Below are positions 11,031 through 19,953 of a DNA stretch of 20,366 nucleotides, piece by piece. Under the pieces are notes generated by a model. That model ran no database searches. It worked only from the letters and a program-made list of their open reading frames with translations, and had not been told where the DNA came from. Each line of letters starts with the position of its first letter. Position 1 is the first letter of the stretch. The stretch is from Apostichopus californicus (lineage: Eukaryota > Echinodermata > Holothuroidea > Aspidochirotida > Stichopodidae), in the NCBI GenBank assembly GCA_020650975.1, contig JAIPMN010020252.1, positions 3,306 through 23,671 on the forward strand. Reading direction: 5' to 3'. The position numbers and the translations under genes were made by a program.

Positions 11031-13220
11031 AAATGACAAGTAACAGAAACTACAAGGGACAAAGTTACATATATTCTCTAACACTTTAGTGGATAAGCAG
11101 TTTATTAACAGTATTTTGTTTTATTCTAATATATCTGTAATCAATAGGAACAACGACTTAAAAGATGAAAACCTCCAGATAAGTAAGTTTGATAATATTT
11201 TGTTAATTATTTAGCAGTTTTGTTTTAAATTTGAAAAGTAATAGTAACGAATATTACACTTAAGTGACGTCATTTGAACTGATGATTGTACCTGTGATTA
11301 TAGCGTTTTTTCCACACCTTTTTCAAAATAAATGAGTACAGAACTTTATTCATATTGCACATTTTGCAGTTATAGTGTCAAGGAAAGAAAAAAATCAATA
11401 ATAAAAGAAATTGTTTGCTAAAAATCGCATTTAACTGTGATACCACTAGTGCTAGTCGACATACCGTATACGATAAATATGTAACCTAATTTGCATATAT
11501 AAGTCTAGGCGGGGAGTTATCCTTTTCATCGAGTGATTATGGTAATTACAGCCTGTCAATGACGTGATCATTCTAGAGATGAACTGTCGTATTTAGTTCG
11601 TGTGTAACAATACAGTAGTTATACCATGGATCACACACGAATGGATTTGGTCAAGTTGACCAACCCGGCTAGCGGTCATTTAACTTCTATCAAATTGTCT
11701 GTGATTTAATTTACCGCTAAAGTTAAGATTAATCTGATGAAAATATATCAATTCAATGTAAATCATTGGTTAATTCTTTGTTTTCAGATTCGAAAGACGG
11801 TGGATCAACTTTAATGTTTGAACAGTATTTGATTCAAACATCCAGTCGACCATTTACTGAACTTTGTATCAAATTGATTAATGGGTAGATTTCATCTATA
11901 ATTATTATTAAAGCTTTATATATTTTACACTTTATATACAAGACTTTTATGTTATTAAATTTTTGTGTAAGTTGGAAGTAAACGGTCACTTTCCGGGTCT
12001 TTGATTTCTGTTTTGATATATAAAGACCAAAATTGACGATAATTTTACAAATCTGACCAAACGATAAGAACTTAACAGTGTTAATTAAGGAAACAATTAA
12101 AACTATACTTACTTTTAGTAATTAAGTTTTAGTTTGGTTTCTGTCGATGGATATAGGTACTGATTTAACAATTCCTACTTGCTTCCTGACAAGTACATCA
12201 ATTTGTAAAAAATCAAAACTGTCACGAGAAGTGAAAATAGTAAATATATCAGCTCACTTTCGTTGTTTTCGCTGTTAGGCCAATGAAACAATGAAGTTAT
12301 TGTAACTACTAAGTCAATTCGATGGATTTCACCCAAGCAGCGTAAAAGTTAGTTTTCACAATCGTGAATTACATATTTCTCATTTACAAAGAGAGAAAAA
12401 GTGAAGATGAGAACTTAAAAATAACTGTTTTAAGAAAAGTTCGTTAAAACAGTGAAAACTGAATCAATGTTAACTTCACGACTAAAGATACGTAAACATG
12501 TAACAGGCAAAGTTAGGCAAATATTCGTGGGTTATTTCAAAACATCCTCGCAGATATTATAGTCAGAGTTAAAAGAAGATCTTTATACATGAATGACAAA
12601 CATGTCAACAACAAGGCCAGATTAACCAAGAACTTTAATATTCGATATCAGATAATCCAGATTTTGTTTTAAGTTAAATTTCTCGAGAAAGTTGTTGAAA
12701 AGTTCCTTATTTGCTAAAAACAATTCTCCAATAAGAAACGAGAGATGATACAAACTTTCCCCGAACAAAATAAGAAAGAAACGAAATATTCGCGAAAATT
12801 GATCCCTATTCAGTTTAAGAAAAAAAAATCTAATGTTTCTCAGATGAATTAGAATTAGGACTGAGTATCTGCAAGCAACAGATCGGTGTATCGATGTCTA
12901 ATTTACAATGATTGGACTTTGTACCCCCTCTTTTTTTCTTTTTTTTTAAACCACTTGTAAACCAAGTTAGTCTTTCTGTTTTAACGGGTCTATACTAAGG
13001 TTATACATATAGAGCGACGTATACGGTACGGCGAATCTACAAGTCTTGTTTTTATTTACTCAATTTAAGGACCGGACTAAAATCGGTATCGTTATGGCTC
13101 GAGTTTGATTTACTTTGGTAAAGTAATCACCGATCAGGATTTTGGCTCTGTTCCACATGTGTGTCATCAAACTAAATAAGGAAATAGAAAGAAAGGAACA
13201 TTAAAGACAGAAAGAAAAAT

Positions 13221-13264
13221 AGAAGAAGGAGAAGAAGAAGAAGAAGAAGAAGAAGAAGAAGGAA
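13221..13264 (+). repeat. (GAA)n purine tract
   Basis: 44 bases of pure purine, with ten uninterrupted GAA units at 13231-13260. Such tracts can form triplex (H-DNA) in other systems. Lies about 50 bp upstream of the SINE at 13313. Confidence 0.93.
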
Positions 13265-13312
13265 TGATCTTAAATGGAATGCATATAGCCTAAAACTCTG
13301 GTTATAATGATG

Positions 13313-13597
13313 CTGTGGACGAGTGGATAAAGGCGGTGGCATTTGAAGAAATGAGGCTTAGCAATCGGGAAGTTCTGGGTACGATACCCGGCCGGGTCAT
13401 AGTAAGGTGGGTTTGTCATCCAAGAGCATTTTACGATTTTCCCATCTGAAATGACTTTCTAAATTGAAAAGATTCCAAATGTGAGTTAAAATCTTGAATT
13501 GGAAGCCACCCGCCGTGTTATTTGTAATCCATAAGCCCTTGCGGGTTTCTCCCACATTTGTGGTCGCTTAAATTAAGCGTGGTAAAAATAACTGTTG
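13313..13597 (+). mobile_element. tRNA-Ser-derived SINE (complete-looking copy)
   Basis: The 5' head resembles the start of a class II tRNA such as tRNA-Ser. A-box TGGACGAGTGG (13316-13326) matches the RNA polymerase III A-box except at one base. B-box GGTACGATACC (13378-13388) differs from GGTTCGANNCC at one base. A tRNA-unrelated body follows, through GACTTTCTAAATTGAAAAGA and TTGAATTGGAAGCCACCC to a CGCTTAAATTAAGCG palindrome. The 3' end runs into a TTA/TTC microsatellite, as tRNA-derived SINE tails often do. A second, rearranged copy of the same family at 17982-18288 defines its body. It is non-coding and would depend on a LINE partner for movement. Target-site duplications could not be established by eye. 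Confidence 0.87.
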
Positions 13598-13770
13598 ATT
13601 ATTATTATTTCTTATTATTATTCTTATTATTATTCTTATTATTATTCTTATTATTATTCTTCTTATTATTATTATTATTCTAATTCTTATTCTTATTCTT
13701 ATTCTTATTCTTATTCTTATTATTATTATTATTAGTTATTATTATTGTTATTGTTGTTGTTATTAATTTT
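13590..13770 (+). repeat. TTA/TTC/TTG trinucleotide microsatellite (SINE tail)
   Basis: Long pyrimidine/AT tract of TTATTA and TTATTC units, turning into TTATTG/TTGTTG near the end. It begins at the 3' end of the SINE, so it probably grew from the SINE tail. The open frame starting at 13745 is repeat shadow plus AT-rich sequence, not a gene. Confidence 0.9.
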
Positions 13771-14607
13771 AATAATGGTGCACCGTTTACATGATGTACA
13801 CGTTGGTATATATTTCGCAAAGAAAAGAAGAGAAAAAAGAAGGAAAGGAACGGAAAGGAGATACTTATTTAGTTGTCAAATATGTAATTTTCGTACCTTT
13901 ATAAATAAATTTAAAGGCAATGCGTTGTTTACTTTTCTTCAGTGGCTTCCTGTACTGACTGCTACAGAGTTATAATGTTCAGGCATATATTGAACAAATA
14001 TCGAAATATGACATCATGACGAAACTGGTCCGAGCCCATTTCTAGCCGATACTCGTTCAATTCAGTTATTTATTACTGTCCACTCTTGTGTTCTGTTGTT
14101 GATGAGTTATCAAAACCCGATTTTCTTCTGAAATCCACTCCCTGCATGCGTCGCACTCTGAAGTGTATCCACTAAACGGTGACGCTCGATTCCTTGCAGT
14201 AACATTGGAGGTACTCTGGCTTCTGTCTGTCCCTACCCCCCCCCCTCCCCTTCCCATCTTACATAGGGGTTAGAAACTAAAAGTGGTGTATAACCCTAGC
14301 TGGTTTAGTGGTTTGAATCCCATTTTAGCCAACAATGTCCTCTTGGCTCACCATAACCAACGTATTATTTCCACCAAAACTTTGTAATTCAGCATACTAC
14401 AGACTGTCACTAGCAAACTAACTACACTGACTCAGATATACAAATTGAATAGATTTATATGTTAACTTGAGGCAAGTGAGGTCATACTTTACTATTTTAC
14501 ATATTCTTATCAAGTATACAAAACACATTTGATGATATTGTTGTAACAACTGCACAAGTTCTTGCACCTGCGTTGCAATTTTTGGGGAATATATATAAAT
14601 ATATTAG

Positions 14608-14692
14608 TTGTTCATTTTAATATTTAATTGCGAAGTAATTTAAATATTATTATATTGAAATTACTTCACAATTAACTTTTAAAAATGAACAA
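14608..14692. repeat. imperfect 34-bp inverted repeat
   Basis: Left arm 14608-14641 and right arm 14658-14692 are reverse complements apart from a short diverged middle. Shared blocks are TTGTTCATTTT, TTAATTG and GAAGTAATTT; the spacer is 16 bp of AT-rich sequence. It could be a tiny MITE remnant or simply a hairpin. No target-site duplication is evident. Confidence 0.75.
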
Positions 14693-16450
14693 TGAAGGCC
14701 CTTTCATACTCGATGTGTTGTTTCTATGTATTCGTACTTCCCTTTCCCATCTCTCCGCCCTCAGCGGCGTAACACCAGTGGTTGAGAGGGGGATAATCGC
14801 CGAGCCCCGGAACTTTAGGGTCCGTGCATATAGCACAATACGTTCTGGTTCAGTATCATCAAGAATATGTGGGAAACAAATATCATTGCAAGCGCGATCT
14901 TAGGATTCCACCTATCCAATCCTGCCACCCCATCCCGTAGCCGTCCCCCAAGTTAATGCTTTACGCCCCCCTGCCCATTCCCTTTCAGCTTCCCTTCCGA
15001 ACTGACTACTGGAAGCATTTTTGTCTCTTTTCGAATGACTATAAAAAATATATATATTGAAGTTGGAGAAATTTCCGCCGCATCTTAGATTAAGACAAGA
15101 AACAAAGACACTTAATTAAAGTCGTAAATAATCCTCCTTGCCATTACTCACTTCACTCTCAAGATGAAGAACAAATTCAGGACAAGAGGACACGTGCCTG
15201 AGTCACTCTCTCCTGTATTGCGAGTATACTGTGTACATATAGGAGGGGGAATCATATCGTCTCCTTGAACAACTGCATAAGTGTCATTACTACATAACTT
15301 TGAAGGGATGGAAAAAAACGACAGTGTCTTAAAACAAGGAGAAGAAGGTAAAGGAGAGGAAGGATAAAGTCCTCTTTTTTTGTTTTACATTTCACTTGTA
15401 ATTTTATTATGTTTTACATATTGGCATCGCTTTCTTAGTTTTTACAGGTCTACCAACGAGAAGGAATTAATTTTCCAGGCTTGTCTATCTATTCTAAGAG
15501 ATATTTTCCCTCTCAAGTTTTATGGTGATCAATTTCATTATAAGAAAAGAAAGGAAACATGAAGATATAATTTTTGAAGACCTTTCTCTTTATGAAATGA
15601 CTTAGTACAGTAAACGTCAAGAAAATGGTTTATTCATCGAATCGAACTATTGACATTTTAAGAATCTTCACACCCCCCCCCCCCTTCCTCTCCACTGATT
15701 TTAGTTCATTATTTTGTTATAATTAAAGTAAACCGTATTCAGATGAACTGCTGAGATGATATGATCATCATTTACGATGTTGTGGCCAGATGCATATTTG
15801 ATAAAATAGGCCTACCACAACATTTGAACAATTCAAATCCTCATACAAAGTGCTATTAGGTTGCGAGTTTGATCTAACGGTTCAGAAAAATTAAAGCATT
15901 CTTATTATGCAACCAATTTTAGCCACAAGGATTAACCCTGGAACGAAACTAAATGTGAAAGAAAATAAGTGGGGCGTGGGTGAAGAGAGAAAGCCAACCA
16001 AATATTAATATAACCATAGCGAGATTATTGTTGTCTTTCTTTAAGGAAACATCTTTAATCAAGGTAAATGTTTCGCTATCGGTCGTTGTTAAACTCCAAG
16101 TTACACATTTCTTCAATATATTATGTGCAGCAGCCCCGAATAGATCAAATGTATTCAGAATATATCAAACGTACCTTGTGAATATTCATTTTAATCGTTT
16201 GGAACTTTTTTGTTAAATCTTTGTCAGATACAAAGAATTCAGATAACATAGTCTAAACTGAATAGGTATTCATGCTCAATCAAGTAAGGAGTTTTGCCCA
16301 GTGTCATTTTCATATTAAAGATGAATGTCAAGTATTATATTTTTACGCACCCTACATAGTTTGTGCTCCATGCACAAATCACAAGCAATGGTTTGTTAAA
16401 TGTTGTGTTGAAATCACTATTATATAATTGTGTCGAAATTCAATATCAAG

Positions 16451-16498
16451 GGTTGACCCACCCAGTAAATTTCAAAATACTCACTGAGTGGGCAAAAC
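16451..16498. repeat. single diverged relative of the 75-bp intron-3 repeat
   Basis: GTTGACCCACCCAGT and ACTGAGTGGGCAAAACG face each other about 20 bp apart. This reproduces the TGACCCAC / GTGGGTCA boundary of the 866-1450 array, including the CAGT/ACTG flanks. Homology is plausible but short. Confidence 0.45.
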
Positions 16499-17290
16499 GA
16501 ATATTGTAAGTCTTATGTCTTCCCATCGAGTGTTGTGTTGCGTCTGGGGAATTGCTCTAAGGTCTGTGTAATAGACTAAAACTGTCCAGTCACTTTTATT
16601 GACAAAACTCGACTGTTTAAAAGAGCATATCTCACATATATATCTCACAATAACTGTTTATTATAAATACAACCCAGGACCGATAGCAGTATTTCTTTAA
16701 CGGTCTACAACATAATTATTAAAATGAAGTTTGTGCCGAAAGTCATTCTCTCAAAGATGATTTCAGAAAAGATTGGATTGTTAATAATATAGGAAATTAT
16801 GGTATAGACGATAGGCCTAGTCAATACTACAAAAGAAATAAATTCATACAGTTTTAAGAATATATTAGACTAATCTTCAAAATATATTACTATTAATACA
16901 CTAGAATATATATATATGGATTTAATTTTTGTTTTATCTCAAGAAGTCCAACATAATTTTATAACGTACAAAGCTCTCATCTTTTCCGTCAAATACAAAT
17001 ACGGAACGTAATTTTCCCGGCAATAGAAGTGCCCTCTCCTAATTCCGTAAGCTTATATCTTTTAGTTTGTCGCCTCGCACAGTTATCAAACTATGGACAC
17101 GTATTCCAAATTAAAACTTGTCTTTTTCAAGGACATAATGTGTCAAAAAATTTCCGAGCGAGATATGCGGCATTCTGATATCCTATTTTCTTCCTTTCAT
17201 TAACCGCCTCTCGTTCCTTTTTATATATGATACCGCTTCGTTAATAAACTGCCGTATAATCTCGCTGAAAGTACTCGAAAAAACCGTTAA

Positions 17291-17982
17291 AGGGATGTAT
17301 CGTGTAATATCTGTATTTATAGGGATATATCGTGTAAAATCTGTATTTATAGGGATATATCGTGTAATATCTGTATTTAGAGGGATATATCGTGTAATAT
17401 CTGTATTTAGAGGGATGTATCGTGTATTATCTGTATTTAGAGGGATATATCGTGTAATATCTGTATTTTAGAGGGATATATCGTGTAATATCTGTATTTA
17501 TAGGGATGTATCGTGTAATATCTGTATTTATAAGGATATATCGTGTAATATCTGTATTTAGAGGGATATATCGTGTAATATCTGTATTTATAGGGATATA
17601 TCGTGTAATATCTGTATTTATAGGGATATATCGTGTAATATCTGTATTTAGAGGGATGTATCGTGTATTATCTGTATTTAGAGGGATATATCGTGTAATA
17701 TCTGTATTTTTGAGGGATATATCGTGTAATATCTGTATTAAGAGGGATATATCGTGTAATATCTGTATTTATAGGGATATATCGTGTAATATCTGTATTT
17801 ATAGGGATATATCGTGTTATATCTGTATTTAGAGGGATGTATCGTGTATTATCTGTATTTAGAGGGATATATCGTGTAATATCTGTATTTAGAGGGATAT
17901 ATCGTGTAATATCTGTATTAAGAGGGATGTATCTTGTCATATCTGTATTTAGAGGTGTGTATCGTGTAATATCTGTATTTAT
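17291..17982 (+). repeat. 30-bp minisatellite, about 23 copies
   Basis: The unit runs AGGGATATATCGTGTAATAT then CTGTATTTAT/G. Copies are 30 bp except two of 31 bp (starting 17441 and 17682). Variant copies with GATGTAT and GTATTATC start at 17411, 17652 and 17833. After the first two, the next copy carries the extra base, so blocks have been copied together (spacing 241 then 181 bp). Because 30 is ten codons, open frames appear on both strands as decapeptide repeats (plus GIYRVISVFI, minus TRYIPLNTDI). These are artefacts. The last copy runs into the inverted SINE segment. Confidence 0.96.
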
Positions 17983-18069
17983 ATGGATTACAACTTACAC
18001 ATCGGGTGGCTTCCAATTCAACATTTTAGATTACATTTTGTATCTTTTCAATTTAGAAAGTCATCTCAT
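17982..18069 (-). mobile_element. SINE 3' body fragment, inverted
   Basis: The reverse complement matches 13446-13532 of the intact SINE, through GACTTTCTAAATTGAAAAGA, TTGAATTGGAAGCCACCC and GTAATCCATA. It sits tail-first directly before a SINE head of opposite orientation, so this is a rearranged copy, not a simple insertion. Confidence 0.85.
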
Positions 18070-18071
18070 AC

Positions 18072-18196
18072 ATGTGGCCGAGTGGATAAAGGCGATGGCA
18101 TTTGAAGCAATGAGGCTTAGCAACCGTGAGGTTCCGGGTTCGATAACCGGCCGGGTCATAGTTAGGTGGTTTTTTTTATCCATGAGCAATCTACGG
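18072..18196 (+). mobile_element. tRNA-Ser-derived SINE head (5' half)
   Basis: A-box TGGCCGAGTGG (18075-18085) matches the pol III A-box consensus perfectly. B-box GGTTCGATAAC (18138-18148) misses one base. The head aligns with 13315-13435 through GAGTGGATAAAGGCG, GGCATTTGAAG, ATGAGGCTTAGCAA and GGCCGGGTCATAG, and then follows the SINE middle to ATCCATGAGCAATCTACGG. It stops there and turns back as the inverted arm at 18202. Confidence 0.87.
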
Positions 18197-18246
18197 AAAA
18201 ACCGTAGATTGCTCATGGATAAAAAAAACACCTAACTATGACCCGG
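18151..18246. repeat. near-perfect foldback palindrome in the SINE
   Basis: Arms 18151-18196 and 18202-18246 are reverse complements except for one extra G in the left arm, with a five-A loop (18197-18201). Weaker pairing continues outward to about 18143 and 18254. The right arm is an inverted copy of the SINE middle back to the CCGGGTCAT just after the B-box. A further truncated inverted copy (GTAGATTGCTCATGGATAAA) follows at 18261-18284. Confidence 0.95.
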
Positions 18247-18288
18247 CTGGTTACGGAAAACCGTAGATTGCTCATGGATAAAAAACCC
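18247..18288 (-). mobile_element. third, truncated inverted copy of the SINE middle
   Basis: Begins with TTACGG/AAAACCGTAG and repeats the right arm of the foldback for about 30 bp, so two inverted copies lie in tandem. Another short hairpin forms between CTGGTTACGG and its neighbour CCGTAG. Confidence 0.75.
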
Positions 18289-18480
18289 TTGCATTTAAGG
18301 CCAGGTGAAATTGCAAAATTATTTACAAAATGGAGTGGGTATTGAAGTGTGCTATATTGCACCAAATTGCATCTGAGGCCACCTGGAAATGCAAAAATTC
18401 CCCCCCTCCTCTTAGACCCCTCCCCCAGGCCGACCATCAGTCTTTAGCCCCCCCCCCACTCAAAAGTACCTTCCTACGCC
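18289..18480. repeat. unclassified C-rich interspersed repeat with internal direct repeat
   Basis: TTGCATTTAAGGCCAGGTGA at 18289 returns 78 bp later (18367) as TTGCATCTGAGGCCACCTGG, both followed by AAATGCAAAA-type sequence. A C-rich stretch follows (18399-18463) and then TTCCTACGCCACTG. The look is that of an old dispersed element; the family is not identified. Confidence 0.5.
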
Positions 18481-19571
18481 ACTGTGAAGCGTCGTAATAA
18501 AGGATTAGTAATATATATCCTAATAAAGGGATATATGCCTATTGTACGGTTTCTTCTTGGAACAGTGAGACATTCGAATTTGGTTTGAGGTGGCAACCAT
18601 GCATAAAGAAAAAGAGTATAGCGATCATAATGTCAATTTCATGCCATATATTCTACTATTTCAATGTTAATTTTATCTTTCCACAAAATGACATTTGTTT
18701 TCTTTATTGTACGTTTATACAATTGCATCTATAACACTTCATCAAATGTATTACGAAACAAAACGACACTGTTTATATACAAACATGGAATATGGGTCAT
18801 TTTAACACCAAACATAGGTCTTTTTCGTATTTAGGAAAAGGGCAGCTTTTGAGGTTTGGTTCTCTCACAAATTTGAGAGAAAGTGCCCTTGGGTCCCTCA
18901 ATACCCCCCCCCCTTCCCCTCCATCCCGGGTCCGTCGCACCTGCCTTGATTGTTCGTCGATATTATATATCTCTTTAAGTGTCACCACTCTCGTAGTTAG
19001 CTAGATTAAACTTCAAACGGAAAGCTACACAAGACGTTAATGTGAGTTATGAGTGGTGGGCACATCCGCTACACGTGATTAAGAACCGTGTATAAGCACT
19101 TTATTAAGAGAAAATCTACTTCACTGCGGTGGATATTACATTAGTTCGCTGCTGTTGTCGAAAGACTGTGGTAAGGGCAGTATAGCATCCATATTCTATA
19201 TTTACTTGCTCAGTTAGCTGGCAAAACAGTTTTATAACCGCGGAAAGTCTCTTCAGTTAAGAGAGGAGAGAATTTCTGAGCGGGAAAAGAAAGAAAGAAA
19301 CAGCACTCGTAGTGTCAGTATGAGCAGTATGAATATCATGTTTCTATCAGATAAAGGTTTGTAGGAACTGTGTGTACGGTCAATACGAGTGATTTGAAGC
19401 ATGAAATATGAGGACAGCTTAGTGGGGTATTAGCATTAGAAATTGTCCCAATTGGCTGGAATTGTAATTAAAATCAGTAAATCAGTATTGGCTTCAAATA
19501 TCAGCTAAGAATTGTTACAAGTTTTCAAAACTACTCTGTAGAGGCTCTCGTCTTCTAAATACAGGATCATT
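18481..19571. other. no gene seen; C-rich repeat debris near 18840-18930
   Basis: AT-rich sequence without a supportable exon. At 18840-18889 a small nested hairpin occurs (GGGCA...TGCCC enclosing TCTCTCA / TGAGAGA), followed by C-runs to about 18925. This resembles the C-rich repeat at 18289-18480 in character but does not clearly align with it. Confidence 0.6.
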
Positions 19572-19596
19572 GGGGGAGGGGTTGCCGGGGTGGGGG
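19572..19596 (+). other. strong G-quadruplex candidate
   Basis: GGGGG-A-GGGG-TTGCC-GGGG-T-GGGGG: four runs of four to five Gs with loops of 1, 5 and 1 bases fit the standard quadruplex rule. A pure G-run of about 12 follows at 19633-19644. Confidence 0.7.
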
Positions 19597-19675
19597 AGAA
19601 ATTAATATACACTGACCAGTAAATATCTTGCCGGGGGGGGGGGGAGAATTAATATACACTGACCAATAAATATCT
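19581..19675 (+). repeat. two-copy tandem duplication of about 47 bp
   Basis: Unit 1 (19581-19629) and unit 2 (19630-19675) each have GCCGGGG..., then GAGAA(A)TTAATATACACTGACC and A(G/A)TAAATATCTT. The copies differ by one substitution and by G-run length. Confidence 0.9.
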
Positions 19676-19878
19676 TAGGTTGGGTAAGGATTCGTGTCAT
19701 GATTTGTTGATATTTAAGCTTTGGTGACAATTATCTGACCGTTTAGCCTATTTGAGAGCTATACAGGTGTTTGTCGTGGGTTTTATGTCTTTCTTTTACG
19801 TTAAATTTTCTGCGCCACCGGAAACTGTGTCTTGATTTATATTTTGTATCGGGAGAATATATATGGGTATGGGGTCCA

Positions 19879-19953
19879 CCTGGGACTTGCGTCAGCAATA
19901 CTTTGCAGTGGAAAGTGATTCCACTGCCAAGTGTTGCTGACGAAGGTCCCAGG
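19879..19953 (+). ncRNA. miRNA-precursor-like hairpin (candidate)
   Basis: Arms 19879-19913 and 19919-19953 (35 nt each) pair without bulges: 31 Watson-Crick pairs, two G-U wobbles and two mismatches if transcribed from the plus strand, with a 5-nt loop AGTGA. Weaker pairing continues outward (GGTCC with GAACC). Length and mismatch spacing resemble a metazoan pre-miRNA, although the loop is short. I do not recognise a known miRNA seed. A small inverted-repeat transposon remnant would look the same. Confidence 0.4.

Larger units (their letters stand above)
5907..13220. other. RFX6 upstream region or 5' intron, no gene seen
   Basis: About 7.3 kb of AT-rich sequence upstream of the ATG exon. 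No open frame in it resembles a known protein or has convincing splice borders. Two GATA-type motifs (GATAAAGATAACTG) lie at about 5966-5979, close to exon 1. A strongly pyrimidine-biased tract lies at 7468-7512, and a near-perfect 20-bp palindrome centred on CACGTG at 9032-9051 is followed by an (AT)n run to about 9074. The octamer array and the 11-kb motif are listed separately. Confidence 0.7.
13771..17290. other. intergenic or intronic stretch, no gene seen
   Basis: About 3.5 kb with no supportable exon. It holds C-runs at 14234-14250 and 15670-15684, two GC-richer patches (14745-14835 and 14905-15005) that may be old repeat debris, the inverted repeat at 14608-14692, and a relative of the intron-3 repeat at 16451-16498. 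Confidence 0.7.

Noticed and set aside
14066..14257. Minus-strand open frame with a Cys-x-x-Cys (ECDACREW)
   Set aside because: One short Cys pair, a poly-Gly start from a C-run, and no splice partners. Not enough for a zinc-binding exon.
17291..17982. CRISPR-like array of 30-bp repeats
   Set aside because: Repeats are directly adjacent with no unique spacers, and the genome context is eukaryotic.
18075..18150. Functional tRNA-Ser gene
   Set aside because: A-box and B-box are present, but the anticodon arm and acceptor stem cannot be completed, and the sequence continues into a SINE body also seen at 13313.
17506..18235. Open frames with repeated decapeptides over the minisatellite, on both strands
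   Set aside because: They arise because the unit is 30 bp and lacks stop codons in some frames. The 31-bp units break the frame, both strands are open at once, and there is no start or splice context.
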